Source: Bacillota bacterium
GTDB lineage: Bacteria; Bacillota; Clostridia; Lachnospirales; Lachnospiraceae
Direction: 5' to 3'
DNA: 64,000 bases
NCBI GenBank assembly: GCA_023436225.1
Contig: JAEZKA010000105.1
Span: 143,046 to 207,045 of the forward strand
How positions within the stretch are numbered: the stretch's first letter is position 1; the number at the start of each line of letters is the position of its first letter. Of the stretch, positions 45,178 through 53,706 are shown one piece after another. Position numbers and translations under genes: made by a program. The notes below the pieces were generated by a model. It worked only from the letters and a program-made list of their open reading frames with translations, was not told the origin of the DNA and did not search any database.

Positions 45178-46059
45178 TCACTGTTCCTTTTTATCCCCCA
45201 TGAAAACAAGAGCCAGCATACCGGGGCCGGTATGGGTTCCGATGACAGGACCTATCTTCGAGATTATGATGTCCTTCACAGTTACTCTACTACGGATAAG
45301 GTTTTCTAATTCCTTCGCCTGTACAAGATCATCACCGTGGCCGATAATTATTGTCTGCGTAGAGAGATCCGTACCTTCCTCTAAAAGCTTGTTCAGCATA
45401 AAATCAAGCTCTGCTTTTGAACCACGTATTTTGGACACAACCGTAAGCTTACCAAAGGGATCCGTACTAAGCACCGGACGTATCTTAAGCGCTGTTCCCA
45501 CCATTGCCTCGATCGAAGTAATTCTTCCTCCCCGCTTTAAGAAGAACAGGTCCTTTACCGTAAACCAATGTCTAGAACGAGCCTTATTGGCTTCAACCCA
45601 GGCTACGAGTTCCTCAATATTCATACCCTGCTGCCTCTGTAGGGCTGCATTCAATACAAGCAGGCCTTCCCCTATGGAAGCACACAAAGAATCGATACTA
45701 TATATTTTTCTGTCTGGATACTCCTCCGCAAGATCACGTATCACAATCTGAGAGGTATTATACGTACCGCTTAATCCCGATGAAAAGGCTATATATAGAA
45801 TATCCTTTCCTTGCTTTAATATATCTTCAAAATAATCCATGAAGATCGCCGGAGTAATCTGTGTCGTATGAGATATCGCTCCATCTTTCAGCTTCCGGTA
45901 AAAATCCTCAATGGATAACTCTCTCTCATCCGGATAATGACGAAATTCCTCATTATCTACATTTACTCCCATCGGAATTATTCGTATATCATACTCATCG
46001 ATAACGCTCGCAGGAAGATCAAGTGTTGCATCACTAACGATTAAATAATCGTTCATCAT
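45178..46059 (-). CDS. DegV family fatty-acid-binding protein
   Basis: DegV-fold protein of 293 aa that binds a fatty acid and, in FakAB systems, presents it to the kinase FakA. It shows the family signatures SDATLDLP near the N-terminus, SHTTQITPAIF, AFSSGLSGTYN and the C-terminal GPVIGTHTGPGMLAL. FakA is not in the window. AAAGGAG lies six bases before the ATG and a clear promoter lies at 46110-46138, so it is probably monocistronic. Confidence 0.93.
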   Translation of the reverse strand: MMNDYLIVSDATLDLPASVIDEYDIRIIPMGVNVDNEEFRHYPDERELSIEDFYRKLKDGAISHTTQITPAIFMDYFEDILKQGKDILYIAFSSGLSGTYNTSQIVIRDLAEEYPDRKIYSIDSLCASIGEGLLVLNAALQRQQGMNIEELVAWVEANKARSRHWFTVKDLFFLKRGGRITSIEAMVGTALKIRPVLSTDPFGKLTVVSKIRGSKAELDFMLNKLLEEGTDLSTQTIIIGHGDDLVQAKELENLIRSRVTVKDIIISKIGPVIGTHTGPGMLALVFMGDKKEQ

Positions 46060-46109
46060 TAATAACTCCTTTATTCTTCATTTTCACCTTAATTTACATA
46101 CATCACTTA

Positions 46110-46138
46110 TTCTACAATACTATACTATACAGTGCAAG
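46110..46138 (-). promoter_or_regulatory. Promoter of degV gene
   Basis: On the minus strand TTGCAC (46138-46133), a 17-bp spacer and TAGAAT (46115-46110), about 50 bp before the start codon. Confidence 0.6.
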
Positions 46139-46198
46139 CTACAATGTACTAACATTATTTCAATTAACTACAGATATTCTTTAGACAAAAGATTTTGA

Positions 46199-47125
46199 CT
46201 ACAATATCCCATTGGCAATATACATTACGATAGGTATTGTAACCATCGAAGCCATGGTTGATATTGCGAACACCTCTGATGCATAAAGGTAATTCTTATC
46301 GTAACGGATGGAAAACAGATTGACCGTTACGGCAGTCGGGCAGGCTGCAGCCAATACAGATGTCAGCAATACCACATTGGGAAGCTCGAATAATTGGAAA
46401 AAAAATAACATGACAATCGGGACCAAAAGTAGCTTCACAAAGGAAATAAAATAAATTCGAGGCTTAATTAACAATTTTTTCACATCGGTCTGAGCAATTG
46501 TAACACCTGCTACCAGCATAGCCAAGGGTGTGTTCATGTTACCTATATAGGTCAAGGTATCCAGCATGACTTCAGGTAGCATTATTCTTGTTACAAACAA
46601 AAGAAAGCCAACCACAGTTGCAATGACTGTTGGTGATAAGAAAGCTTTCCCAATGGATTTGATGTTTGCTTTACCAGTCATGATGACTACACCATGGGTC
46701 CAGACTAGCAGGTTGAATATAGTCATATAAGCTGTGATATAGAATACTCCCTCACTTCCAAAGAGTCCTCCGGCCATGGGAATTCCAATAAAACCACAGT
46801 TTGAATATATGACAGCAAATCGTTCAATGGCAAGTTCTGCGCTGTGCTTTTTTCCTCGAAGCACCACAATACTTATGATAATTGCGAAGAAATGAGTTAT
46901 TATCGCCATCACCAAGGAAATCAACAGCCCCTTCAGCAAAGTGGTGTCAAACTCTCTTTGATAAGCTACCAATACCACAATTGGATTAACTAGTATCAGT
47001 ACGATGTCTGAAAGCTTTCTATTCGTAACTTGATCAATCAAGCGAATACGATAACAAAAGATACCGATCAAGATAATAAAGAACATAATCATAATTTGAT
47101 TAAATGCCGTTACAGCAAGGGACAT
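46199..47125 (-). CDS. AEC-family permease (auxin efflux carrier-like)
   Basis: Integral membrane transporter of 308 aa with about ten helices in two five-helix halves. Family features include NPIVVLVAYQRE in the first half, NCGFIGIPMAGGLFG, NTPLAMLVAGVTI and AACPTAVTVNLFSIRY in the second half. Bacterial members export or import dicarboxylates or other small acids; substrate is unknown. It ends 60 bp before the degV promoter and has its own leader region to the right. Confidence 0.92.
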   Translation of the reverse strand: MSLAVTAFNQIMIMFFIILIGIFCYRIRLIDQVTNRKLSDIVLILVNPIVVLVAYQREFDTTLLKGLLISLVMAIITHFFAIIISIVVLRGKKHSAELAIERFAVIYSNCGFIGIPMAGGLFGSEGVFYITAYMTIFNLLVWTHGVVIMTGKANIKSIGKAFLSPTVIATVVGFLLFVTRIMLPEVMLDTLTYIGNMNTPLAMLVAGVTIAQTDVKKLLIKPRIYFISFVKLLLVPIVMLFFFQLFELPNVVLLTSVLAAACPTAVTVNLFSIRYDKNYLYASEVFAISTMASMVTIPIVMYIANGIL

Positions 47126-47348
47126 AATATCAACCTACTTTCCTATCGATTGCCAAACAATATAATGCATGTTTTGCGAATTTTCTACAGTCTCAAATGA
47201 CAGTCGACTTATATTATGCACTTTTTTTCACTGTGTAGCAAGAAGATTTTTCATTTTATATCCTTTATGTTTCCTAAGGGTTACTTGTATATACATAAAT
47301 AAAATCAAGGAATTATTGATAATTTTCTGTCAAAAGATTATAAAGTGA

Positions 47349-47377
47349 TTGCTAATTGAAGCCTCTCATGGTAAAAT
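47349..47377 (+). promoter_or_regulatory. Promoter of the mntP riboswitch transcript
   Basis: TTGCTA (47349-47354), a 17-bp spacer and TAAAAT (47372-47377). The predicted start near 47384 places the riboswitch at the very 5' end of the transcript. Confidence 0.68.
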
Positions 47378-47402
47378 CGAATTAAATTTTGTAAATGGTA
47401 CT

Positions 47403-47530
47403 AAATGAGGGAGTAGTTTGCATACTATTAGTATGTGGCAAGTCAACATAATGATTCCGAGAGAAATCTGGCTTACCTTAATGAACGAGACTCATGTATG
47501 GCTGAATTACGGCCATACATGAGCTTTTTT
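47403..47530 (+). ncRNA. yybP-ykoY manganese riboswitch with terminator
   Basis: Conserved yybP-ykoY blocks are present in order: GAGGGAGTAG (47407-47416), CTGGCTTACC (47468-47477) and ACGAGAC (47485-47491). P1 can form from ATGAG (47405-47409) with CTCAT (47491-47495). The same CTCAT begins a 12-bp terminator stem CTCATGTATGGC/GCCATACATGAG (47491-47502 with 47512-47523) followed by six T. Manganese binding should stabilise P1, disrupt the terminator and switch mntP on, as known for this family. Confidence 0.9.
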
Positions 47531-47639
47531 ATGTTATTAAGATCTCATTCTACAAGCACTGGGTAGGTTACTAAAATTGCGAAATAGTATTGTTTTCTTT
47601 CCTCAATAATACATTTACTGATAAGAAAGGGATATGAGT

Positions 47640-48212
47640 ATGGATTTATTGACATTAGTATTACTTGCACTTGGCTTATCTGCGGATGCCTTTGCTGTAG
47701 CTGTAACAAATGGTATGTGTAGTGATAAGGTGACAAAGAGGCATGCAGTTATGACGGCCTTAACCTTTGGTTTTTTTCAAGCATTAATGCCGGTGCTGGG
47801 GTTTACGTTGGGAAAAGCCTTTTCGGATACCGTATGTCGCTACCAGCATTGGATTGCTCTCCTACTGCTTGGAGCAATCGGTGTCAATATGTTAGCCGAT
47901 ACCTATAAGGAGTGGAAAAGCTCAGAAACAACCTGCACAAATCGAAATATGTTTAATGCAAAAAATCTCATAATGCAGGGGATTGCCACAAGCATTGATG
48001 CTTTGGCAGCCGGCGTAAGTATAGCTGTATTAAATATCAATATCCTATCTGCAGCGTTGTTGATTGGACTGATTACTTTTGTTCTCTGTACCCTTGGCGT
48101 ATACATTGGGAAGAAATTCGGTTCCTTATTAGGTCTGCGTGCTAAGCTGGTCGGAGGTATTGTATTAGTTGTCATCGGCTTAAAGATTTTTATAGAGAAT
48201 CAGTTCCTATAG
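47640..48212 (+). CDS. mntP: Manganese efflux pump MntP
   Basis: Six-helix membrane exporter of Mn(II), 190 aa. Two homologous halves each carry the acidic motif: LGLSADAFAVAVTNG near the N-terminus and ATSIDALAAGVSIA in the second half, with the conserved Asp residues of the transport site. ATG 47640 is preferred because AAAGGG lies eight bases upstream; the ATG at 47634 is only two bases from it. It is controlled by the riboswitch just upstream, so export is expected to rise with manganese. Confidence 0.96.
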   Translation: MDLLTLVLLALGLSADAFAVAVTNGMCSDKVTKRHAVMTALTFGFFQALMPVLGFTLGKAFSDTVCRYQHWIALLLLGAIGVNMLADTYKEWKSSETTCTNRNMFNAKNLIMQGIATSIDALAAGVSIAVLNINILSAALLIGLITFVLCTLGVYIGKKFGSLLGLRAKLVGGIVLVVIGLKIFIENQFL

Positions 48213-48332
48213 AAAGATGAAATTCAATGGTTGAAATTGAACAAAAATCCATAATTACGAAGGCTTGATAATTACGAAGATTTGATAGATAATAAGAAGT
48301 ATAGTATCTCACAAAACGAGAGGAGAATACAG

Positions 48333-48959
48333 ATGAGCTATGAAGCATGTTTCGAAAAGCTCCCAAGGCTAGAAACTAATCGATTAATTCTTCGCCAAAT
48401 AACCGATAGTGCCTCCGACGGAAGGGACAGTCTGGAATTCATCAATGATTACAGCGTATATCGTTTTTGGGGATTATATGATGAATCAAAGGATACCAAC
48501 GGACGAAGACGACCAAAGAAGAAAATTAAGCTGGATTATCACTATAATGCAACCATGAAGGAATACCGTGCCGGCCGTGAGCTGACCTGGCTCATGGAGC
48601 TTAAAGATACTCATAAAGTTATCGGTGAAATTGTATTTTATGAATTCCGGCTAAAACGTCAGGCAGATATCGGCTATCGCATTAACAAGGATTATTGGGG
48701 TAAGGGCTTTGCACCGGAAGCCGGACAAGCTATGATCAAATTAGCATTTGAATATATGGGATTGACCCGTATCCAATTACGTTGCTTTGCCGATAATCAT
48801 GGTTCCGTCCGAGTTGCACAAAAGCTTCACTTCACTCAGGAAGGCTTTATTAAGCAGGGAGCCATTTTAAATGTTATGACGGATTATTATATCTTCGGTT
48901 TACTGAAAGAGAATTATGACACTAACCCAATCGATGATTCTATCGTGTCTCTTCTGTAG
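48333..48959 (+). CDS. GNAT acetyltransferase, RimJ/RimL-like
   Basis: Acetyltransferase of 208 aa. It has LETNRLILRQITDSAS at the N-terminus (typical RimJ/RimL opening), an insertion with basic residues (GRRRPKKKIK), IGEIVFYEF, the acetyl-CoA loop DYWGKGFAPEAGQAMI and LRCFADNHGSVRVAQKLHF. Substrate may be a protein N-terminus or small amine. ATG 48333 has GAGGAG seven bases upstream; the frame is open 17 codons further. A near-perfect 29-bp palindrome follows the gene. Confidence 0.86.
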   Translation: MSYEACFEKLPRLETNRLILRQITDSASDGRDSLEFINDYSVYRFWGLYDESKDTNGRRRPKKKIKLDYHYNATMKEYRAGRELTWLMELKDTHKVIGEIVFYEFRLKRQADIGYRINKDYWGKGFAPEAGQAMIKLAFEYMGLTRIQLRCFADNHGSVRVAQKLHFTQEGFIKQGAILNVMTDYYIFGLLKENYDTNPIDDSIVSLL

Positions 48960-48970
48960 GCGAGCTTACT

Positions 48971-49047
48971 AAAGTAAACAAACATTGTTTGTTCACTTTG
49001 CTCACATTTGCTTACGCCATATTATGCGTATTATTGCAACGCATAAT
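48971..49047. other. Two palindromes between acetyltransferase and epimerase genes
   Basis: First, 48971-48999 is a 29-bp palindrome (AAAGTAAACAAACA, central T, TGTTTGTTCACTTT) with one mismatch. Second, ATTATGCGT/ACGCATAAT (49021-49029 with 49039-49047) is a 9-bp perfect hairpin. Neither has a T tract. The first, with a one-base centre, looks more like an operator than an RNA hairpin. Confidence 0.6.
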
Positions 49048-49123
49048 GCACTCTACAAAGATTTGGCATGTTGGGCTAGTATTTTTTCCATGGCACATTT
49101 ATTATTTTTAAAGGAGGATGCTT

Positions 49124-50143
49124 ATGAAGGTATTATTTATTGGAGGAACGGGAACAATTAGTACCGCAATCACACAGCTTGCCCCCGGTTATGGTTTTGA
49201 TTTATATCTTTTGAACCGTGGTAACCGATCTGAATTAGTCCCAGATGGTGTTAAGATTATTGAAGCCGATATCCATAATGAAGCCGATGTCAAAGAGAAG
49301 CTTAAGGATATGACCTTTGATGTTGTCGCTCAGTTTATTGCCTTCGATACGGAGGCATTAAAGAGGGATGTACGTCTATTTACCGGAAAGACAAAGCAGT
49401 ACATCTTCATAAGTTCTGCTTCTGCTTATCAGAAGCCCTTGTCAAACCCTTATATTACAGAGAGTACGCCTCTATCCAATCCCTACTGGGAATACTCAAG
49501 GAATAAGATTGCCTGCGAGGAATTTCTGATGGAGCAATATCGAAATAACGGCTTCCCTATCACCATCGTTCGTCCCAGTCATACTTACGGCTGCTTTAAT
49601 GTCCCTTTAGCTCTTCATGGTAAGAATGGTAGCTACAGTGTCATCAACCGCATCAAACAGGGGAGGAAGGTCATTGTACATGGAGACGGAAGCTCTCTCT
49701 GGACTCTGACCCACCATTCGGATTTTGCGAAAGCTTTTCTCGGTCTGATGGGTAATTTCCACGCCATCGGTGAAGCAGTTCAGATTACTTCGGATGAGAG
49801 CCTGACCTGGAATCAGATTTACGAGATCATTGGTAATGCACTTGGAGTGAAACCAAACATTGTCCATATCTCCTCTGAGACCTTAGCAAAAGCAAATCGT
49901 GGCTTTATCGGAGGAATTCTTGGTGATAAAGCTCATACCGTTATATTTGATAATACAAAGATAAAACGACTTGTTCCCGGCTTTACGGCAACGGTACGTT
50001 TCGACCAGGGTGTTCGTATGACTTTGGATTATATCGATAAGCATCCGGAGTATCAGAGCCCGGACCCGGAATTTGATGCTTGGACCGACAAGATGATCGA
50101 AGTATATGAAGCAATGGAAAGCAAGCTTCCGATCCTAGAATAG
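49124..50143 (+). CDS. NAD(P)-dependent epimerase/reductase (extended SDR)
   Basis: Rossmann-fold enzyme of 339 aa. The dinucleotide-binding glycine motif is FIGGTGTIS and the catalytic YxxxK is YSRNK near residue 127, as in extended SDR sugar-nucleotide epimerases. VVAQFIAFD and TIVRPSHTYG are typical. The substrate is unknown; a nucleotide sugar or similar is a guess. ATG 49124 has AAGGAGG six bases upstream; the earlier ATG overlaps the site. It precedes the HAD gene by 24 bp. Confidence 0.87.
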   Translation: MKVLFIGGTGTISTAITQLAPGYGFDLYLLNRGNRSELVPDGVKIIEADIHNEADVKEKLKDMTFDVVAQFIAFDTEALKRDVRLFTGKTKQYIFISSASAYQKPLSNPYITESTPLSNPYWEYSRNKIACEEFLMEQYRNNGFPITIVRPSHTYGCFNVPLALHGKNGSYSVINRIKQGRKVIVHGDGSSLWTLTHHSDFAKAFLGLMGNFHAIGEAVQITSDESLTWNQIYEIIGNALGVKPNIVHISSETLAKANRGFIGGILGDKAHTVIFDNTKIKRLVPGFTATVRFDQGVRMTLDYIDKHPEYQSPDPEFDAWTDKMIEVYEAMESKLPILE

Positions 50144-50167
50144 GTTCCGGAGAAAGGCAAAGTGATT

Positions 50168-51001
50168 ATGAAAACGCTATATATATCCGATCTTGATGGT
50201 ACTCTCCTGCACCCCAATGTGGAGCTATCACGAAAGACCATCGATATCTTGAATGAATGTATCCGACAAGGGATGCTGTTTAGTGTAGCAACTGCAAGAT
50301 CCATCGCATCCGTCAAGCCAATCTTAAAAGAGGTTAATGTTACTGTACCGGTAATTCTTATGAACGGCGTTTGCATCTATGACTTAACAAAGAATGAGTA
50401 TATTAAGGTTGAGACACTTCCAAAGACCAGTATAACTAAGCTGATGGAGGTCATCCGTGAACACAGCCTGAAGGGCTTTGCTTATACTATTAAGAATGGT
50501 GTAATGAATACCTATTATGAGGATCTTTGCACACCCGCTCTAAAGAATTTTTATCAGGAGAGAGTTGACCTGTATCAGAAGCGCTTTACGCAGATTGATG
50601 ATTTTAATGACCTGTCCGAGGAACCGTTAGTTTATTTCTCTCTATTAGATCATTACGATAAGCTGGAGCATATCTATAACAAAATAAAGGCGATTTCAGA
50701 TTTAAACTGCGTCTTCTACAAGGATAATTATTCTCCTGATCAATGGTATCTCGAGACTTATCATAAGACTGCTTCCAAGTTCCACGGAGTACAGTTTTTA
50801 CGCTCTTATCTGAAGCTGGAGCATATTGTATGCTTTGGTGATAATCATAACGATCTTCCACTCTTTGAAGCCAGTGATCAGCGCATTGCAGTCGGTAACG
50901 CGGTTCCTGATCTAAAAGCAAAAGCAGATCAAATCATTGGCTGTAATTATGAAGACGGCGTGGCACTATGGCTTAAAAATCAAATTCTGAAACAAATATA
51001 A
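50168..51001 (+). CDS. Cof-type HAD-IIB phosphatase
   Basis: Cytosolic sugar-phosphate or phosphonucleotide phosphatase of 277 aa. HAD motif I is SDLDGTLL near the N-terminus, motif II VATARS, motif III the lysine around residue 195, and motif IV FGDNHNDLPLFE. The large C2 cap between motifs II and III puts it in the Cof group. Start options are ATG 50168 and GTG 50162; the ATG is preferred. It is probably co-transcribed with the epimerase gene. Confidence 0.9.
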   Translation: MKTLYISDLDGTLLHPNVELSRKTIDILNECIRQGMLFSVATARSIASVKPILKEVNVTVPVILMNGVCIYDLTKNEYIKVETLPKTSITKLMEVIREHSLKGFAYTIKNGVMNTYYEDLCTPALKNFYQERVDLYQKRFTQIDDFNDLSEEPLVYFSLLDHYDKLEHIYNKIKAISDLNCVFYKDNYSPDQWYLETYHKTASKFHGVQFLRSYLKLEHIVCFGDNHNDLPLFEASDQRIAVGNAVPDLKAKADQIIGCNYEDGVALWLKNQILKQI

Positions 51002-51030
51002 AAGCCGGTCGGTATTATATCTACATAAAT

Positions 51031-51112
51031 AAAAAGGTAGCAAACTCCCACAAAACATGTGCCGTATCAGTAATATCGGGATATACGAAATGGGAAGTAT
51101 GTTACCTTTCTT
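51031..51112. terminator. Likely bidirectional terminator between convergent genes
   Basis: Long imperfect hairpin: AAAAAGGTAGCAAACTCCCA (51031-51050) pairs with the region TGGGAAGTATGTTACCTTT (51091-51109), with a 40-base loop. On the plus strand it is followed by CTTTCATC and on the minus strand by ATTTATG. It separates the plus-strand HAD gene from the minus-strand uronide operon. Confidence 0.55.
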
Positions 51113-51150
51113 TCATCTATTCTTATCTCATTTTCTATTTCATTAGTTGC

Positions 51151-51939
51151 CTACAAATCTCTTCCGTATACCTCTATCTGCGTAAGAGCCGGGAAAGGAG
51201 ACGGATCCTCTGATTTAATTAATCTCGATAAAGCAACCCACTCAATTTGCTTTTCCTTTAACACAATAATATGCGGAAGGCTGCTTTTTTCTAGCTCCAC
51301 ATCCATCTCCTCTCCATCAGAAAAGCTCAGAGTTACCGATGTCCACCAGTTATCATGAGGAAAATCCGCTCTGGTATAGAGTACCACTTTGTCAACCTCT
51401 ACCACTCTTCCAAATTCAATCCGAAAGGTTGCGTCATCACGACAGTTAATTCCCCAGGATGCATAAGGCCAATTACCATGGCTATTATTCACCGTTACTC
51501 TGTCGATTGCATTTTTTGCAGCAAATACTGCTTCTCCTCTGGTTTCTACATTAGCCAAAGCATGAGGATAACAGGAAGGTTTCCCATGCTGGTCATAGAC
51601 ATTGAGAGCAAGATTCCGATAGGCCTTAACCTCATAATTGAAAGCCTCCTTTGCAGTAAGCAGATGTCTGTTACCATAGAAGACCTTCGGGGATAGATTC
51701 AGCCTTTTATCTCCAAAGGGAATCTCATATAATATGTCATCGGTTAAATACACCAATGATTTTCCTAAGGCATCATCTAATTGCAGCCATACATAACAAT
51801 TTTTCTGTGTGCACTCCAAAACAATCCTGTCTCCCGGACAATACTCCCTGGTGTAAACCAGATTTACTTCATTTACACCACGGTTCTCAGCAACTATTTT
51901 AGAGTCCTGGTCTAGGATCTTAAAATAAAACTCTGTCAT
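51151..51939 (-). CDS. Discoidin (F5/8 type C)-like carbohydrate-binding protein
   Basis: Protein of 262 aa without a signal peptide. The first 110 residues form a beta-rich domain of unknown type. The second half (from about 120) resembles an F5/8 type C jelly roll: NVYDQHGKPSCYPHALAN, NAIDRVTVNNSHG, WGINCRDDATFRIEFG, VDKVVLYTRADF and WTSVTLSFSDG. Such domains bind sugars. It is the last gene of the operon with GH88 and DUF2264 enzymes (21-bp gap), so a sugar-binding or accessory role in uronide use is inferred. Confidence 0.72.
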   Translation of the reverse strand: MTEFYFKILDQDSKIVAENRGVNEVNLVYTREYCPGDRIVLECTQKNCYVWLQLDDALGKSLVYLTDDILYEIPFGDKRLNLSPKVFYGNRHLLTAKEAFNYEVKAYRNLALNVYDQHGKPSCYPHALANVETRGEAVFAAKNAIDRVTVNNSHGNWPYASWGINCRDDATFRIEFGRVVEVDKVVLYTRADFPHDNWWTSVTLSFSDGEEMDVELEKSSLPHIIVLKEKQIEWVALSRLIKSEDPSPFPALTQIEVYGRDL

Positions 51940-51960
51940 ACTAAGTCCTCATTTCTCACA

Positions 51961-53688
51961 TTATTCTTCTATTCGGTTATAGGTTGCCTTAATTTCCGTG
52001 ATTATCTCATTCTTTCCCTTCACCAGCTGATAGCACACCGCAGGAATTCTTGCCATCGGATAGAGCAGATTCGTATTCGGATCTGCCACGATGATCATTC
52101 CCTTCCCTTCACCACATAGAGAGATGGCACTGCACTCACTATATGTATTTTCTACCTGTGCCATATGTATATCTTCTGTCAGCTTCTCTCCCTTTACGTC
52201 AATCTCCACACCAAAACCACAATCGTAGGCTGAGCATTCTATATCACTCATAATGATGTGCTTTCTAATATGCCCCTCTTTGGTCGGTATAATGGTTGTC
52301 TCTACCCGAATCCCAGCATATGGGGACCATACTGAGGTAACCTCGGTATCCGACACCTGAAAGCTCTCACATACTCTTCTAACATACACATATCCGCCGA
52401 TATAAAAGGCTAGCATATTGTCCGGTGCCGCCTCATGAATTTCATTCGTCGATTTGGCCACATGAAATGCGAACCGGGTATCGTAAGCAAACTTGCCATA
52501 TTTTGCAGGAGTCTGTCCATGTCCGAAAGGACTGTATTTTCCAGACACATATGCGGTTGTATGATTTGGATATCGACGGATCAGCATGTCCGCATAGGAA
52601 AGCAGCATCTGCTCCTTCAACGGAGGCATCGGCTCTGCCTTAGTATTCCAAAACGGATGATCATCGGGAAGCATCAGAACGGTAAAGGTCTTTAATGCCC
52701 AGTATGGAGAACCTGGACTGTTATATCGTTCGGCCATAACCAGGTTTGGATAACCGTAACCGATGGTCAGGATGTCATTTCGATCGAAAATCGGTTTCCT
52801 CATCCAATCACATAAATGCCTCGTGATCAAACCCTTCATTACACCTATCGGGAATGGAGTTACATCTGCCATAAGGCAGGCACAAAAGAAGCTAACCTGA
52901 GAGAAACGGTATGTAAGAGAACGTCCGTAAGGTAAAGCCGCCCCATGATCATCAAACCAGTAGATGAACTGCTTAGCAAAAATCTCCGCCCTCTCCTTGT
53001 AGATCCTGCATCGCTTCGGATCTTCTCTCTCCATAACCGAAGCATAGAACAGACTATAAAAATGGATAGCGAAGGAAACATAATAATCCTTCTGCCCGGA
53101 ATCTCCGTCCCTGTACCAGCCGTCCCCGAGATAGAAGGTATCGGCACCGTTTAAATAATATTCCATTTTCTTATCGTCATATTTTCGTCCTAACTTTTTC
53201 AATGCAAGATTGACCAGTACTGCAAACAAAATCCAATTACAGATTGGAAGCTCATATTCATTGATTCCGTATAGCCAATTTGAAAGATTATCTTTTTCCC
53301 TCTCACTTAAAGGCTCCCATAGCTTTTCCGGTGTCAGAATTAGGCCATAGGAGATTGCCGCCATCTCCACAAAGCGCTGGTCAAAGGCATGGAAACCACC
53401 CCAATACTCCTTACTCTTTGGATCGGTTCCAGCAACAAGACCCTTTCGATAAGTTTCTTCAAATACCTGGGAGCTTCCTCCCCCTGCCCAAAAAGGGACC
53501 ATCCCCCACAAAGGTCTGGAGAACGCCTCTAAACCAATGGCCTTCCGGTCATAATTAGTAGCTGTCACACCAAGGGTTACTTCTGCTTTCCCCTCACTGT
53601 AGTATGGAATTAACGGATTAACAATCCCAATAAATAGCTCCTGAAAATCACCTTTGCTGTTCAAGCTTCCTTCCCATTCTGTTCTCAT
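51961..53688 (-). CDS. DUF2264 family protein, probable glycoside hydrolase
   Basis: Intracellular protein of 575 aa. The N-terminal 370 residues form an (alpha/alpha)-barrel-like region with the DUF2264 patterns PLWGMVPFWAGGG, GWYRDGDSGQKDYYVSFAIH and PYGRSLTYRF. The remainder is beta-rich. To my knowledge this family includes enzymes acting on glucuronides or unsaturated uronides (GH154), but I cannot assign the substrate. It lies between the GH88 gene and the discoidin-like gene with gaps of 18 and 21 bp, so it acts in the same degradation route. Confidence 0.82.
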   Translation of the reverse strand: MRTEWEGSLNSKGDFQELFIGIVNPLIPYYSEGKAEVTLGVTATNYDRKAIGLEAFSRPLWGMVPFWAGGGSSQVFEETYRKGLVAGTDPKSKEYWGGFHAFDQRFVEMAAISYGLILTPEKLWEPLSEREKDNLSNWLYGINEYELPICNWILFAVLVNLALKKLGRKYDDKKMEYYLNGADTFYLGDGWYRDGDSGQKDYYVSFAIHFYSLFYASVMEREDPKRCRIYKERAEIFAKQFIYWFDDHGAALPYGRSLTYRFSQVSFFCACLMADVTPFPIGVMKGLITRHLCDWMRKPIFDRNDILTIGYGYPNLVMAERYNSPGSPYWALKTFTVLMLPDDHPFWNTKAEPMPPLKEQMLLSYADMLIRRYPNHTTAYVSGKYSPFGHGQTPAKYGKFAYDTRFAFHVAKSTNEIHEAAPDNMLAFYIGGYVYVRRVCESFQVSDTEVTSVWSPYAGIRVETTIIPTKEGHIRKHIIMSDIECSAYDCGFGVEIDVKGEKLTEDIHMAQVENTYSECSAISLCGEGKGMIIVADPNTNLLYPMARIPAVCYQLVKGKNEIITEIKATYNRIEE

Positions 53689-53706
53689 AGGAATAACCCT
53701 GCCTTT

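Noticed and set aside
45200..45751. 183-codon plus-strand frame opposite degV
   Set aside because: It is a shadow of the DegV gene; its Ser-rich translation has no motif and the opposite strand carries clear family signatures.
51042..51100. Riboswitch between the HAD and discoidin genes
   Set aside because: The structure lies downstream of both convergent genes, so it cannot control either as a leader; terminator is the simpler reading.
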